The position numbers and the translations under genes were made by a program. Positions 53,041-60,750 of a stretch of DNA of 64,000 nucleotides are shown piece after piece (within the stretch, counting starts at the first letter, position 1; every line of letters starts with the position of its first letter). Source of the DNA: Bacteroides graminisolvens DSM 19988 = JCM 15093 (lineage in GTDB: Bacteria > Bacteroidota > Bacteroidia > Bacteroidales > Bacteroidaceae); NCBI RefSeq assembly GCF_000428125.1, contig NZ_ATZI01000009.1:1-64000 (forward strand). The letters are read 5' to 3'. The notes beneath the pieces are model-generated. The model saw only the letters and a program-made list of their open reading frames with translations, ran no database searches and had not been told where the DNA came from.

Positions 53041-54225
53041 CTATTTTCTTTTGGCAGAAATAGCCTCCACACTCAAATTGATTATCAATGTGATGATGAA
53101 CAAAACAACCCCAAGAAGGAACAACGCCTGATAGTGTGCTCCACCCGCCGGGGCTTCACCCAACTCGGCAGCAATGGTTGCCGGTATGGTGCGTAAAGGT
53201 TCAAGAATAGTAGTTGGTATCACCGCAGCATTACCGGTTACCATCAGCACGGCCATGGTCTCGCCAATGGCACGACCGATGCCAAGTACCACACCCGATG
53301 TGATGCCCGATATCGAATAAGGAATCACAACTTTATAAATCGTTTGCCACTGCGAAGCGCCAAGCGCCAAACTAGCTTCGCGCATAGAGCGGGGACAGTT
53401 TCGCATAGCATCTTCCGTAACCGTAATAATGGTAGGCAATGCCATTATGGCCAGAACAACACTTCCGGCAAGACCGGTTTCTCCTACGGGCAAATCAAAT
53501 GTTTTTTGTATGAACGGAACGATGACAATCAATCCGAAGAAGCCATAGACCACCGAGGGTATACCACTCAGCAGTTCAATAACCGGCTTCAGTATGTTAC
53601 GCGTTTTAGTATTTGCCACTTCGGAAAGATAAATAGAAACCGAAAGACCAAAGGGAAGGGCTATCAGAATGGCAAAAAGGCTCACCCACAAGGTACCGGT
53701 TATCAAAGGCAGGAAACCAAACTGCGGAGCAGGTGTAGCAGTAGGGAACCACTCAGCTCCGGCAATTACATCTTTAAAAGATATATTATTGTCTTTAATC
53801 AGATGAAGGTTACTACCTTCTTTTACAAACTGGGAAGGAATGAACGCTATCATTCCGGGGTTGTGCTGAACTAATTCTGCAATCTTATCTCCTGCCAGTT
53901 CATACGCCTCTCCTAATTCTTCCTCAGAATAATAATCGGTAATATTTTCGAGTCTGAATACTTTGATTGGGGCATCAATACCTCCAACTTCTTTCCAATT
54001 AGTAATTTCTTCATCGAAGATGTTCTTAATTTCAGACGGGCTAAGCCTGTTAACAGGGTTTGCCTTATTGAGTGCCAACACGTAGCCATCTTCAATAACC
54101 TTGCTTTTAAATAGGCCAAATGCTTCTATAAATAAGAAAACAACGATCAACAAAATCGTAATACTTGTTACAAATCCGCTGCACGTAAGCAGGCCTGCCA
54201 CAATCTTTTCAAAAAACTTTCTCAT
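53041..54225 (-). CDS. pstC: Phosphate ABC transporter permease PstC with periplasmic insert
   Basis: This 394-residue protein is about 80-100 residues longer than E. coli PstC. After the first membrane helix (about 13-38) comes an insert (about 45-165) resembling part of a PstS-type binding protein: NRLSPSEIKNIFDEEITNWKEVGG closely mirrors KLTRQQLELIFRGKITNWKQVGG in the PstS encoded next door. The transporter body follows with FGLSVSIYLSEVAN, LLSGIPSVVYGFFGLIVIVP and the EAA loop ALGASQWQTIYKV. The insert might dock the binding protein or sense phosphate. First gene of pstCAB-phoU. Confidence 0.93.
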   Translation of the reverse strand: MRKFFEKIVAGLLTCSGFVTSITILLIVVFLFIEAFGLFKSKVIEDGYVLALNKANPVNRLSPSEIKNIFDEEITNWKEVGGIDAPIKVFRLENITDYYSEEELGEAYELAGDKIAELVQHNPGMIAFIPSQFVKEGSNLHLIKDNNISFKDVIAGAEWFPTATPAPQFGFLPLITGTLWVSLFAILIALPFGLSVSIYLSEVANTKTRNILKPVIELLSGIPSVVYGFFGLIVIVPFIQKTFDLPVGETGLAGSVVLAIMALPTIITVTEDAMRNCPRSMREASLALGASQWQTIYKVVIPYSISGITSGVVLGIGRAIGETMAVLMVTGNAAVIPTTILEPLRTIPATIAAELGEAPAGGAHYQALFLLGVVLFIITLIINLSVEAISAKRK

Positions 54226-54307
54226 ACCTTATTATTTGATGACGCAAAGTAAGGGGCTTTATATTAAAAACGTGTGAATAGAGTTTGAAGGAAATATTGC
54301 ATAAGTA

Positions 54308-54323
54308 TTACATTTTGGTTACA
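54308..54323 (-). promoter_or_regulatory. PHO-box-like repeat upstream of pstC
   Basis: Minus strand: TGTAACCAAAATGTAA, two TGTAA cores 11 bp apart, about 85 bp upstream of the pstC ATG. The spacing equals that of PhoB sites, and the facing copy for pstS supports it. Confidence 0.55.
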
Positions 54324-54343
54324 ATGGACTTATTTAAAGAAAA

Positions 54344-54360
54344 TGTAAACGAAATGTAAT
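54344..54360 (+). promoter_or_regulatory. PHO-box-like repeat upstream of pstS
   Basis: TGTAAACGAAATGTAAT holds two TGTAA cores 11 bp apart (54344 and 54355); a third TGTAA follows at 54370, 15 bp further. It lies about 56 bp upstream of the pstS ATG and mirrors the pstC-side site. Confidence 0.55.
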
Positions 54361-54415
54361 ATCGATTTATGTAATTTGCATCCATCAAAAAAGAAATAAT
54401 AAAAAGAAATAGAAA

Positions 54416-55231
54416 ATGAAAGCAAGCTATTGGGTATTTCTCCTTATTGGGGCATGTAATGCAATCAATGTCAATGCACAAAAAATCAAAGGCAGTGACA
54501 CTGTACTGCCACTCTCGCAACAAGCAGCAGAAAACTTCATGAACAAAAATCCGCAAGCACGTGTCACCGTTACCGGTGGAGGTAGCGGCGTGGGTATTTC
54601 TGCCTTACTTGATAACACAACCGATATTGCCATGGCTTCGCGAGCCATTAAGTTCAGTGAGAAAATAAAACTGAAAAAGGCCAAGCAAGATGCTGAAGAA
54701 GTCATTATTGCCTATGATGCCCTTGCCGTAGTTGTTCACCCATCAAACCCGGTCAGAAAGCTAACCAGACAACAATTGGAGCTTATCTTCCGGGGCAAAA
54801 TAACCAACTGGAAACAAGTGGGAGGTGACGACCGTAAAATTGTAGTTTACTCGCGTGAAACGTCTTCGGGTACATACGAATTCTTCAAAGAGAGCGTATT
54901 AAAAAACAAGAATTACATGAGCCATAGTTTGTCTATGCCGGCTACCGGAGCCATTATTCAGTCGGTAAGCCAAACCAAAGGGGCTATCGGATATGTGGGG
55001 CTGGCGTATCTTTCTCCCAGAGTGAAAGCTATAGCTGTTTCTTACGACGGTACGCACTATGCAATGCCATCTGTTGAAAATGCAACTAAAAAGTTATATC
55101 CCATCGTGCGTCCCCTATTTTATTATTATAACAAGCAGAACAAACAATTAGTAAATGCCTTCATTCAATACATCCTTTCTGACGAAGGACAGGAAATAAT
55201 AAAAAAGAGCGGATATATCCCTGTACACTAG
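54416..55231 (+). CDS. pstS: Phosphate-binding protein PstS
   Basis: This 271-residue protein has a signal peptide (about 1-22, ending NVNAQ) and the two-lobe PBP fold. Phosphate-contacting stretches are visible: IKGSDTVLPLSQQAAENF, TGGGSGVGISALLDNTTDIAMASR and YSRETSSGTYEFFKE. It delivers phosphate to PstCAB. It is divergent from pstC across a shared 190-bp control region with PHO-box-like repeats. Confidence 0.94.
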   Translation: MKASYWVFLLIGACNAINVNAQKIKGSDTVLPLSQQAAENFMNKNPQARVTVTGGGSGVGISALLDNTTDIAMASRAIKFSEKIKLKKAKQDAEEVIIAYDALAVVVHPSNPVRKLTRQQLELIFRGKITNWKQVGGDDRKIVVYSRETSSGTYEFFKESVLKNKNYMSHSLSMPATGAIIQSVSQTKGAIGYVGLAYLSPRVKAIAVSYDGTHYAMPSVENATKKLYPIVRPLFYYYNKQNKQLVNAFIQYILSDEGQEIIKKSGYIPVH

Positions 55232-55289
55232 GTAATCAGAAAAAAATATCATATTTTTGTGCCCTTATTACAAGTTTATATTCACAACT

Positions 55290-57002
55290 ATGACAGATAT
55301 TATAAAAGAAGATGCAGGTGAGAAAAAAAGCCTCAACTTCATTGAACAGGCTATTGAAAATGATTTAAAAGAAGGCAAAAACGGAAGCAGACTTCAAACT
55401 CGTTTTCCGCCTGAGCCTAACGGTTATCTTCATATTGGACATGCAAAAGCCATCTGTATGGATTTTGGTGTGGCACAGAAATATGGTGGCGTGTGTAATC
55501 TGCGCTTTGATGATACGAACCCGGTAAAAGAAGACACTGAATACGTGGATTCTATCATGGAAGATATTCAATGGTTGGGTTTCCAATGGAAAAACATATA
55601 TTATGCGTCTGACTATTTTCAGCATTTATGGGACTTTGCCGTTGAACTGATTAAAGAGGGCAAAGCATACATCGATGAACAAAGTGCTGAAGAAATAGCC
55701 AAACAAAAAGGCACTCCTACTCAACCGGGCGTAAATAGTCCGTATCGCGACAGACCGATAGAAGAAAGTCTCACTCTCTTCCATCAGATGAATACCGGTG
55801 AGATTGAAGAGGGTGCTATGGTGTTGCGTGCCAAAATTGATATGGCACACTCAAACATGCATTTTCGTGATCCTATTATATATCGTGTTATTAAGCATCC
55901 GCACCACCGCACAGGAACAACGTGGAAAGCATATCCCATGTATGACTTCGCCCACGGACAAAGTGATTATTTTGAAGGTGTTACGCACTCCATCTGCACA
56001 TTAGAATTTGAAGTACACCGCCCGCTTTACGATTACTTTGTTGACGAACTAATTGAAACGCCGCTTGCTACTGAAGCCGGATATCGTCCGCGACAAATGG
56101 AATTCAATCGTTTGAATCTTACCTATACGGTAATGAGTAAGCGTAAACTTCTTGCTTTAGTGAAAGAAGGATTGGTTAACGGATGGGACGATCCTCGTAT
56201 GCCTACTATCTGTGGTTATCGCCGCAGAGGGTACTCGCCTGAATCAATACGTAAATTCATTGACATGATTGGCTACACTAAATACGAAGCGCTAAATGAT
56301 GTTTCTCTCTTAGAGGCAGCCGTTAGAGAAGATTTGAACACCAGAGCAACACGCGTATCGGCCGTACTGAATCCCGTGAAGCTTATTATAACTAACTATC
56401 CTGAAAATACGGTAGAACAAATGGAAGCGATCAACAATCCGGAGGATCCGGAAGCAGGCTCGCACATGATAGAGTTTAGCCGTGAATTATGGATGGAACG
56501 CGAAGACTTTATGGAGGACGCTCCTAAGAAGTATTTCCGAATGACACCCGGACAAGAGGTTCGTTTGAAGAACGCTTATATTGTAAAATGTACCGGATGC
56601 AAGAAAGATGAAAATGGAGAAATTACGGAGGTTTATTGCGAGTACGATCCCAATACACGTAGCGGAATGCCGGATAGCAACCGTAAGGTAAAGGGAACGT
56701 TGCATTGGCTAAGCTGCGCTCATTGCTTACCGGCTGAAGTACGCTTGTATGACCGCTTATTTAAAGTAGAAAATCCGGGTACTGAAACGGAAGCTGATTT
56801 CCGTGAGTTATTGAATCCTGATTCTCTGAAGGTGCTAACCAACTGCTACGTTGAAAAATACTTGGCAGAACTCAAACCATTGTCATACCTACAATTCCAA
56901 CGCATAGGATATTTCAATATAGACAAGGAATCGACTCCTGACAAACTAATATTCAACCGCACAGTAGGACTAAAAGATACTTGGGGGAAAATAAATAAAT
57001 AA
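55290..57002 (+). CDS. glnS: Glutaminyl-tRNA synthetase
   Basis: This 570-residue class I synthetase has the HIGH motif in GYLHIGHAKAI, the KMSKS counterpart VMSKRKLLAL, the GlnRS/GluRS catalytic core (RFPPEPNGYLH) and the two C-terminal anticodon-binding barrels typical of GlnRS. A cysteine cluster (CTGCKKDENG, SCAHCLP) lies in the C-terminal barrels. It charges tRNA-Gln. I prefer the ATG at 55290 (MTDIIKED), because a -7 box TATTTTTG at 55252-55259 overlaps the upstream ATG at 55257. Confidence 0.95.
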   Translation: MTDIIKEDAGEKKSLNFIEQAIENDLKEGKNGSRLQTRFPPEPNGYLHIGHAKAICMDFGVAQKYGGVCNLRFDDTNPVKEDTEYVDSIMEDIQWLGFQWKNIYYASDYFQHLWDFAVELIKEGKAYIDEQSAEEIAKQKGTPTQPGVNSPYRDRPIEESLTLFHQMNTGEIEEGAMVLRAKIDMAHSNMHFRDPIIYRVIKHPHHRTGTTWKAYPMYDFAHGQSDYFEGVTHSICTLEFEVHRPLYDYFVDELIETPLATEAGYRPRQMEFNRLNLTYTVMSKRKLLALVKEGLVNGWDDPRMPTICGYRRRGYSPESIRKFIDMIGYTKYEALNDVSLLEAAVREDLNTRATRVSAVLNPVKLIITNYPENTVEQMEAINNPEDPEAGSHMIEFSRELWMEREDFMEDAPKKYFRMTPGQEVRLKNAYIVKCTGCKKDENGEITEVYCEYDPNTRSGMPDSNRKVKGTLHWLSCAHCLPAEVRLYDRLFKVENPGTETEADFRELLNPDSLKVLTNCYVEKYLAELKPLSYLQFQRIGYFNIDKESTPDKLIFNRTVGLKDTWGKINK

Positions 57003-57032
57003 ATAACAAGTAACCAAATAAATAAAAACGTC

Positions 57033-57677
57033 ATGGAATCTGTAGCTTTTATACAATGGTGCTTGGATCACCTCAATTATTGGACCATCACCTTGCTGAT
57101 GACTATTGAAAGTTCGTTTATTCCTTTTCCTTCAGAAGTCGTTATTCCGCCTGCTGCGTACAAAGCAGCAGTGGGGCATGAATTGAACATATATCTCGTT
57201 GTATTATTTGCCACCATTGGTGCCAATATTGGAGCGTTGATTAATTATTATCTGGCCATGTGGTTGGGCCGACCGCTTGTGTATAAGTTTGCTAATAGCA
57301 GGTTTGGACACATGTGCCTCATTGATCAGGCTAAAGTAGAACATGCTGAAGCCTATTTCGACAGAAATGGAGCGCTTTCAACTTTTATTGGCCGACTGAT
57401 ACCTGCGGTAAGACAACTGATATCAATTCCGGCCGGATTGGCACGTATGAAACTGAGTACGTTTTTACTGTATACAACATTGGGAGCCGGAATATGGAAT
57501 GCGATTCTTGCTGCAATCGGTTATTACTTAGCCAGCGTACCGGGCATTGAAACTGAAGAACAACTGATAGCTAAAGTGACGGAATACAGCCATGAATTGG
57601 GTTATCTTTTTATTGCAATAGCTATATTTATTGTAGGATACCTGGTATATAAAGGTTATAAATCGAATAATAAATAA
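57033..57677 (+). CDS. DedA-family membrane protein
   Basis: This 214-residue protein is a DedA/SNARE-associated membrane protein: ESSFIPFPSEVVIPPAAY at the re-entrant region, FIGRLIPAVRQLISIPAGLARM (the conserved RxxPxxRxxxSxxAG pattern) and four to five membrane helices. Members of the superfamily act in lipid flipping and in maintaining the membrane potential. It follows glnS by 30 bp and may be co-transcribed with it. Confidence 0.92.
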   Translation: MESVAFIQWCLDHLNYWTITLLMTIESSFIPFPSEVVIPPAAYKAAVGHELNIYLVVLFATIGANIGALINYYLAMWLGRPLVYKFANSRFGHMCLIDQAKVEHAEAYFDRNGALSTFIGRLIPAVRQLISIPAGLARMKLSTFLLYTTLGAGIWNAILAAIGYYLASVPGIETEEQLIAKVTEYSHELGYLFIAIAIFIVGYLVYKGYKSNNK

Positions 57678-57721
57678 GAGATCTTTTGATAAATCGTGGT
57701 GTGCTTGTATAGGGGATTTCC

Positions 57722-57788
57722 TTTTTCAAAAAGCTCATTATGTTTTTCAAAAAGCTGGTTATGTTTTTTAAAAAGCTCTTTATGTTTT
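57722..57788. repeat. Three tandem 21-bp units (TTTTTCAAAAAGCTSRTTATG)
   Basis: Units at 57722-57742, 57743-57763 and 57764-57784, then a partial TTTT. Same family, orientation and copy number as 815-881, with GCT in place of GTY. It lies between dedA and the tpx terminator in non-coding DNA. Confidence 0.75.
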
Positions 57789-57807
57789 CGGACTATACAA
57801 ATAAAAG

Positions 57808-57846
57808 AACGACTGGTCAACTTGTTTTGGCCAGTCGTTTTCTTTT
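57808..57846. terminator. Terminator between dedA and tpx
   Basis: AACGACTGG (57808-57816) pairs with CCAGTCGTT (57831-57839), followed by TTCTTTT on the plus strand and preceded by an AAAAG-type run that gives a T-run on the minus strand. It can serve both converging genes. Confidence 0.65.
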
Positions 57847-57864
57847 GAGAATCTACATAATTAA

Positions 57865-58371
57865 TCACTTACCAAGTGCTGCAGTAAGCGCTTTTTCGTA
57901 ATCGGGTTCCTGCGTAATTTCAGGCACCATTTCAGTATATACTACTTTACCGTCTTTATCAACCACCACAACAGAGCGAGCAAGCAATCCATACAAAGGA
58001 CCATCTTCCATTAGCAAGCCATAGTTGTCAGCAAAAGGAGAAGGACGGAAATCTGAAAGGGCTACCACATTGGTAATACCTTCTGTACTACAGAAACGTC
58101 CATGTGCAAAGGGCAGGTCCTTGGATATAGCCAAAACAACTGTATCCGGCAATGAGGATGCCAATTTGTTAAATTGTCGTACCGAAGTGGCACAAACACT
58201 TGTATCCAAACTTGGAAATATATTTAAAATCACATTCTTTCCTTTGAATTCACTCAGTGAAACAGAAGATAAGTCTGATTTGGTGAGGTTGAAATCGGGG
58301 GCTGTTGCTCCTACTTTGATAAATTCACCTTTAATTTTTACAGGTTGACCTTTAAAATTTGTTGTTGTCAT
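57865..58371 (-). CDS. tpx: Thiol peroxidase
   Basis: This 168-residue protein is an atypical 2-Cys peroxiredoxin: DFNLTKSDLSSVSLSEFKGK opens the fold, the peroxidatic Cys lies in SLDTSVCATSVRQF (about 60), and the resolving Cys in FAHGRFCSTEGI (about 94). It reduces hydroperoxides in the cytoplasm with thioredoxin. Length and motifs are normal. Confidence 0.95.
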   Translation of the reverse strand: MTTTNFKGQPVKIKGEFIKVGATAPDFNLTKSDLSSVSLSEFKGKNVILNIFPSLDTSVCATSVRQFNKLASSLPDTVVLAISKDLPFAHGRFCSTEGITNVVALSDFRPSPFADNYGLLMEDGPLYGLLARSVVVVDKDGKVVYTEMVPEITQEPDYEKALTAALGK

Positions 58372-58450
58372 AATTCTACTTTATTAGTATTCTTTGTTTA
58401 AAATCATTTTATATCATATAAACAACGGACCAACCAATTGGTTCAAACAA

Positions 58451-58484
58451 AAAAAAGAAGAAGTCTCACAACCTCTTCTTTTTT
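58451..58484 (-). terminator. Terminator after the GH3 gene
   Basis: AAAAAAGAAGA (58451-58461) and TCTTCTTTTTT (58474-58484) are perfect complements with a T-run on the minus strand, 21 bp past the GH3 stop codon. Confidence 0.7.
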
Positions 58485-58504
58485 GTTATTTTTTTGAATC
58501 TTCC

Positions 58505-60718
58505 TCAATATACGAAATCAGTAACAGTCCGTATATCAGTTGATGAAGCCCCTATGTACACTTTAAATTTTCCGGATTCTACTTTCCATTCACCACTTGC
58601 TTCGTCATAAAACTTCAAATCATCGGGTGTTAAAGTAAAGGTAATTAGTTTCTCTTCACCCGGATTCAAAGCAACCTTGGCGAATTTTTTCAATTCCTTC
58701 AATGGCCTTACAACAGAACACTTTTCATCTCCTACATACAACTGAACCACCTCTTTACCGCCTAACGTTCCATTGTTTTTCACCTTTAAAGAGATAGCTA
58801 AAGAGCCTTCGGCAGGCATTTGTTTCGAAGAGAGAGTTGCCTTATCGTAAGCAAAAGTAGTATAGCTCAAACCGTGACCAAATGGGAACAGTGCAGGAAT
58901 CTTTTTAGTATCATGCCAACGGTATCCCACCAGAATGTCTTCTTTGTATTCTTGATTAATACTGTCGCCCGGGTAAGAGATCTCTCCGAAAGCATGCGCT
59001 CCATTATCAGCCAACTTCACCGGAAAAGAGAAAGGCAGTTTACCACTGGGGTTCACCTCACCGGTTAATATATTAGCGATAGCATTACCTGTTTCAGATC
59101 CCAGGTACCAACCTTGTATAATAGAAGGTACATCTTTTACCCAAGGCATCTCAACGGCGTTGCCACTTAATAGCACCATAACCATCTTCCTGTTCACATG
59201 TAGAAGCCCCTTTATCAAATCATTCTGCCCGAAAGGAAGTTCATAACTCAATCGGTCACCGGCTTCACAATCCTGCAGGTGGTTTTTATTCAAACCTCCT
59301 ACGTAAATAACAAGATCAGCATCTGCAGCTTGTTTAATTGCTTCAGCGCGAAGTGAATCGGTCACAGATGGTGGTACAACATCCACATGATCGTACATCG
59401 CACGTCCTGATTCATAGCCTTGAGTATAAACAATCTTATCACCCAGCTTGGCTCTTAATCCATCCAAAGTAGAAATTTCTTGCTTCACTTTCAAAACAGA
59501 AGAGCCTCCGCCTTCGGTTAAGCGTCTCGTTGCATTTTCTCCAACAACCAATATTTTATTGTATTTCGTTGCATCAAGAGGAAGCAAAGCTTTTTCTTTT
59601 TTGGAAAGAGCTTTGTTTTGCAACAATACAATTCCTTCTTCAGCAACCTTGCGTGCAACCGAATAGTGTTCTTCCGAGGTAAACGATCCCCATGGCTTTT
59701 GGCTGTTCATCGCAGTACGAAAGATCAATTTCAAAATGCGGCTTGCTTTATCATCAATAGTAGACATCGGCACGCTACCTTCTTTTAGCATCTTCAGGTA
59801 AGGTTTAGCCAGATAATAATCATCATAAGTAAATGCCGATTCGGAAGTGAGTCCGTTAGTATACGACCCCATTTCAATGTCCAAACCATTCAAAGCCGCT
59901 TCACGTGTGTCATGTGCTCCACCCCAATCGGTAATCACCACGCCATCGAACTTCCAGTCTTTCTTTAAAATTCGCTGCAGCAACAATTCGTTGTGACAGG
60001 CATGCTGGCCCCTGACTTTATTATAGGAACCCATGATACTCCATACATGACCTTGCATGACGGCAGCCTTAAAGGCGGGAAGATAGATTTCCTGCAAAGC
60101 GCGATCGCTAAGTTCCACATTGATGTGCCCGCGCCACAATTCCTGATTGTTGAGCGCGTAATGTTTCACACAAGCAGCAACGCCATTTTTCTGTACGCCC
60201 TGAATATAAGGTACTACCATAACAGAAGCCAGATAAGGATCCTCACCCATGTATTCAAAGTTACGACCGTTGAGCGGTGTGCGATAGATATTCACACCAG
60301 GTCCCAGCAATACATCCTTTTCCCGGTAACGTGCTTCCTCGCCAATGGCTTTTCCGTAAAGTGCTGACATGTCAGGATTCCACGTGGCAGCCAGACAGGT
60401 CAGTGCAGGGAAAGCAGTGCACGAATCATTGGTCCAGGAGGCCACATTCCATGAGTTCCATTGAATTTCCTCCCTAACCCCATGAGGTCCGTCACTCATC
60501 CATATTTCAGGTATCCCTAAACGAGGAACACCCGGACTACTAAATTTGCTTTGTGCGTGACACATTTTCACCTTTTCCTCAAGCGTCATTCTGCTAAGTG
60601 CGTCTTTTACACGCTCTTCCAGAGGTTTAGTTTCGTCCAGATAAACGGGTGTCTGCGACAAAGCCGGTAATCCAAGGCTAGCAGCCAAGATAAAGACTGC
60701 TATAAATTGTTTTTTCAT
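58505..60718 (-). CDS. Glycoside hydrolase family 3, probable beta-glucosidase
   Basis: This 737-residue exported enzyme has a signal peptide (about 1-21), the GH3 barrel with CVKHYALNNQE and the nucleophile Asp in FDGVVITDWGGAHD, the second alpha/beta domain (LPLDATKYNKILVVGENA, GLNKNHLQDCEAGDR), and a C-terminal fibronectin III-like domain. It releases terminal glucose from oligosaccharides in the periplasm. It lies 32 bp after the GH2 gene. In xyloglucan loci of Bacteroides a GH3 enzyme ends the gene row GH31-GH2-GH3, as it does here. Confidence 0.92.
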   Translation of the reverse strand: MKKQFIAVFILAASLGLPALSQTPVYLDETKPLEERVKDALSRMTLEEKVKMCHAQSKFSSPGVPRLGIPEIWMSDGPHGVREEIQWNSWNVASWTNDSCTAFPALTCLAATWNPDMSALYGKAIGEEARYREKDVLLGPGVNIYRTPLNGRNFEYMGEDPYLASVMVVPYIQGVQKNGVAACVKHYALNNQELWRGHINVELSDRALQEIYLPAFKAAVMQGHVWSIMGSYNKVRGQHACHNELLLQRILKKDWKFDGVVITDWGGAHDTREAALNGLDIEMGSYTNGLTSESAFTYDDYYLAKPYLKMLKEGSVPMSTIDDKASRILKLIFRTAMNSQKPWGSFTSEEHYSVARKVAEEGIVLLQNKALSKKEKALLPLDATKYNKILVVGENATRRLTEGGGSSVLKVKQEISTLDGLRAKLGDKIVYTQGYESGRAMYDHVDVVPPSVTDSLRAEAIKQAADADLVIYVGGLNKNHLQDCEAGDRLSYELPFGQNDLIKGLLHVNRKMVMVLLSGNAVEMPWVKDVPSIIQGWYLGSETGNAIANILTGEVNPSGKLPFSFPVKLADNGAHAFGEISYPGDSINQEYKEDILVGYRWHDTKKIPALFPFGHGLSYTTFAYDKATLSSKQMPAEGSLAISLKVKNNGTLGGKEVVQLYVGDEKCSVVRPLKELKKFAKVALNPGEEKLITFTLTPDDLKFYDEASGEWKVESGKFKVYIGASSTDIRTVTDFVY

Positions 60719-60750
60719 TTCAATAGTATTATATCCAAATTATTATTCTG

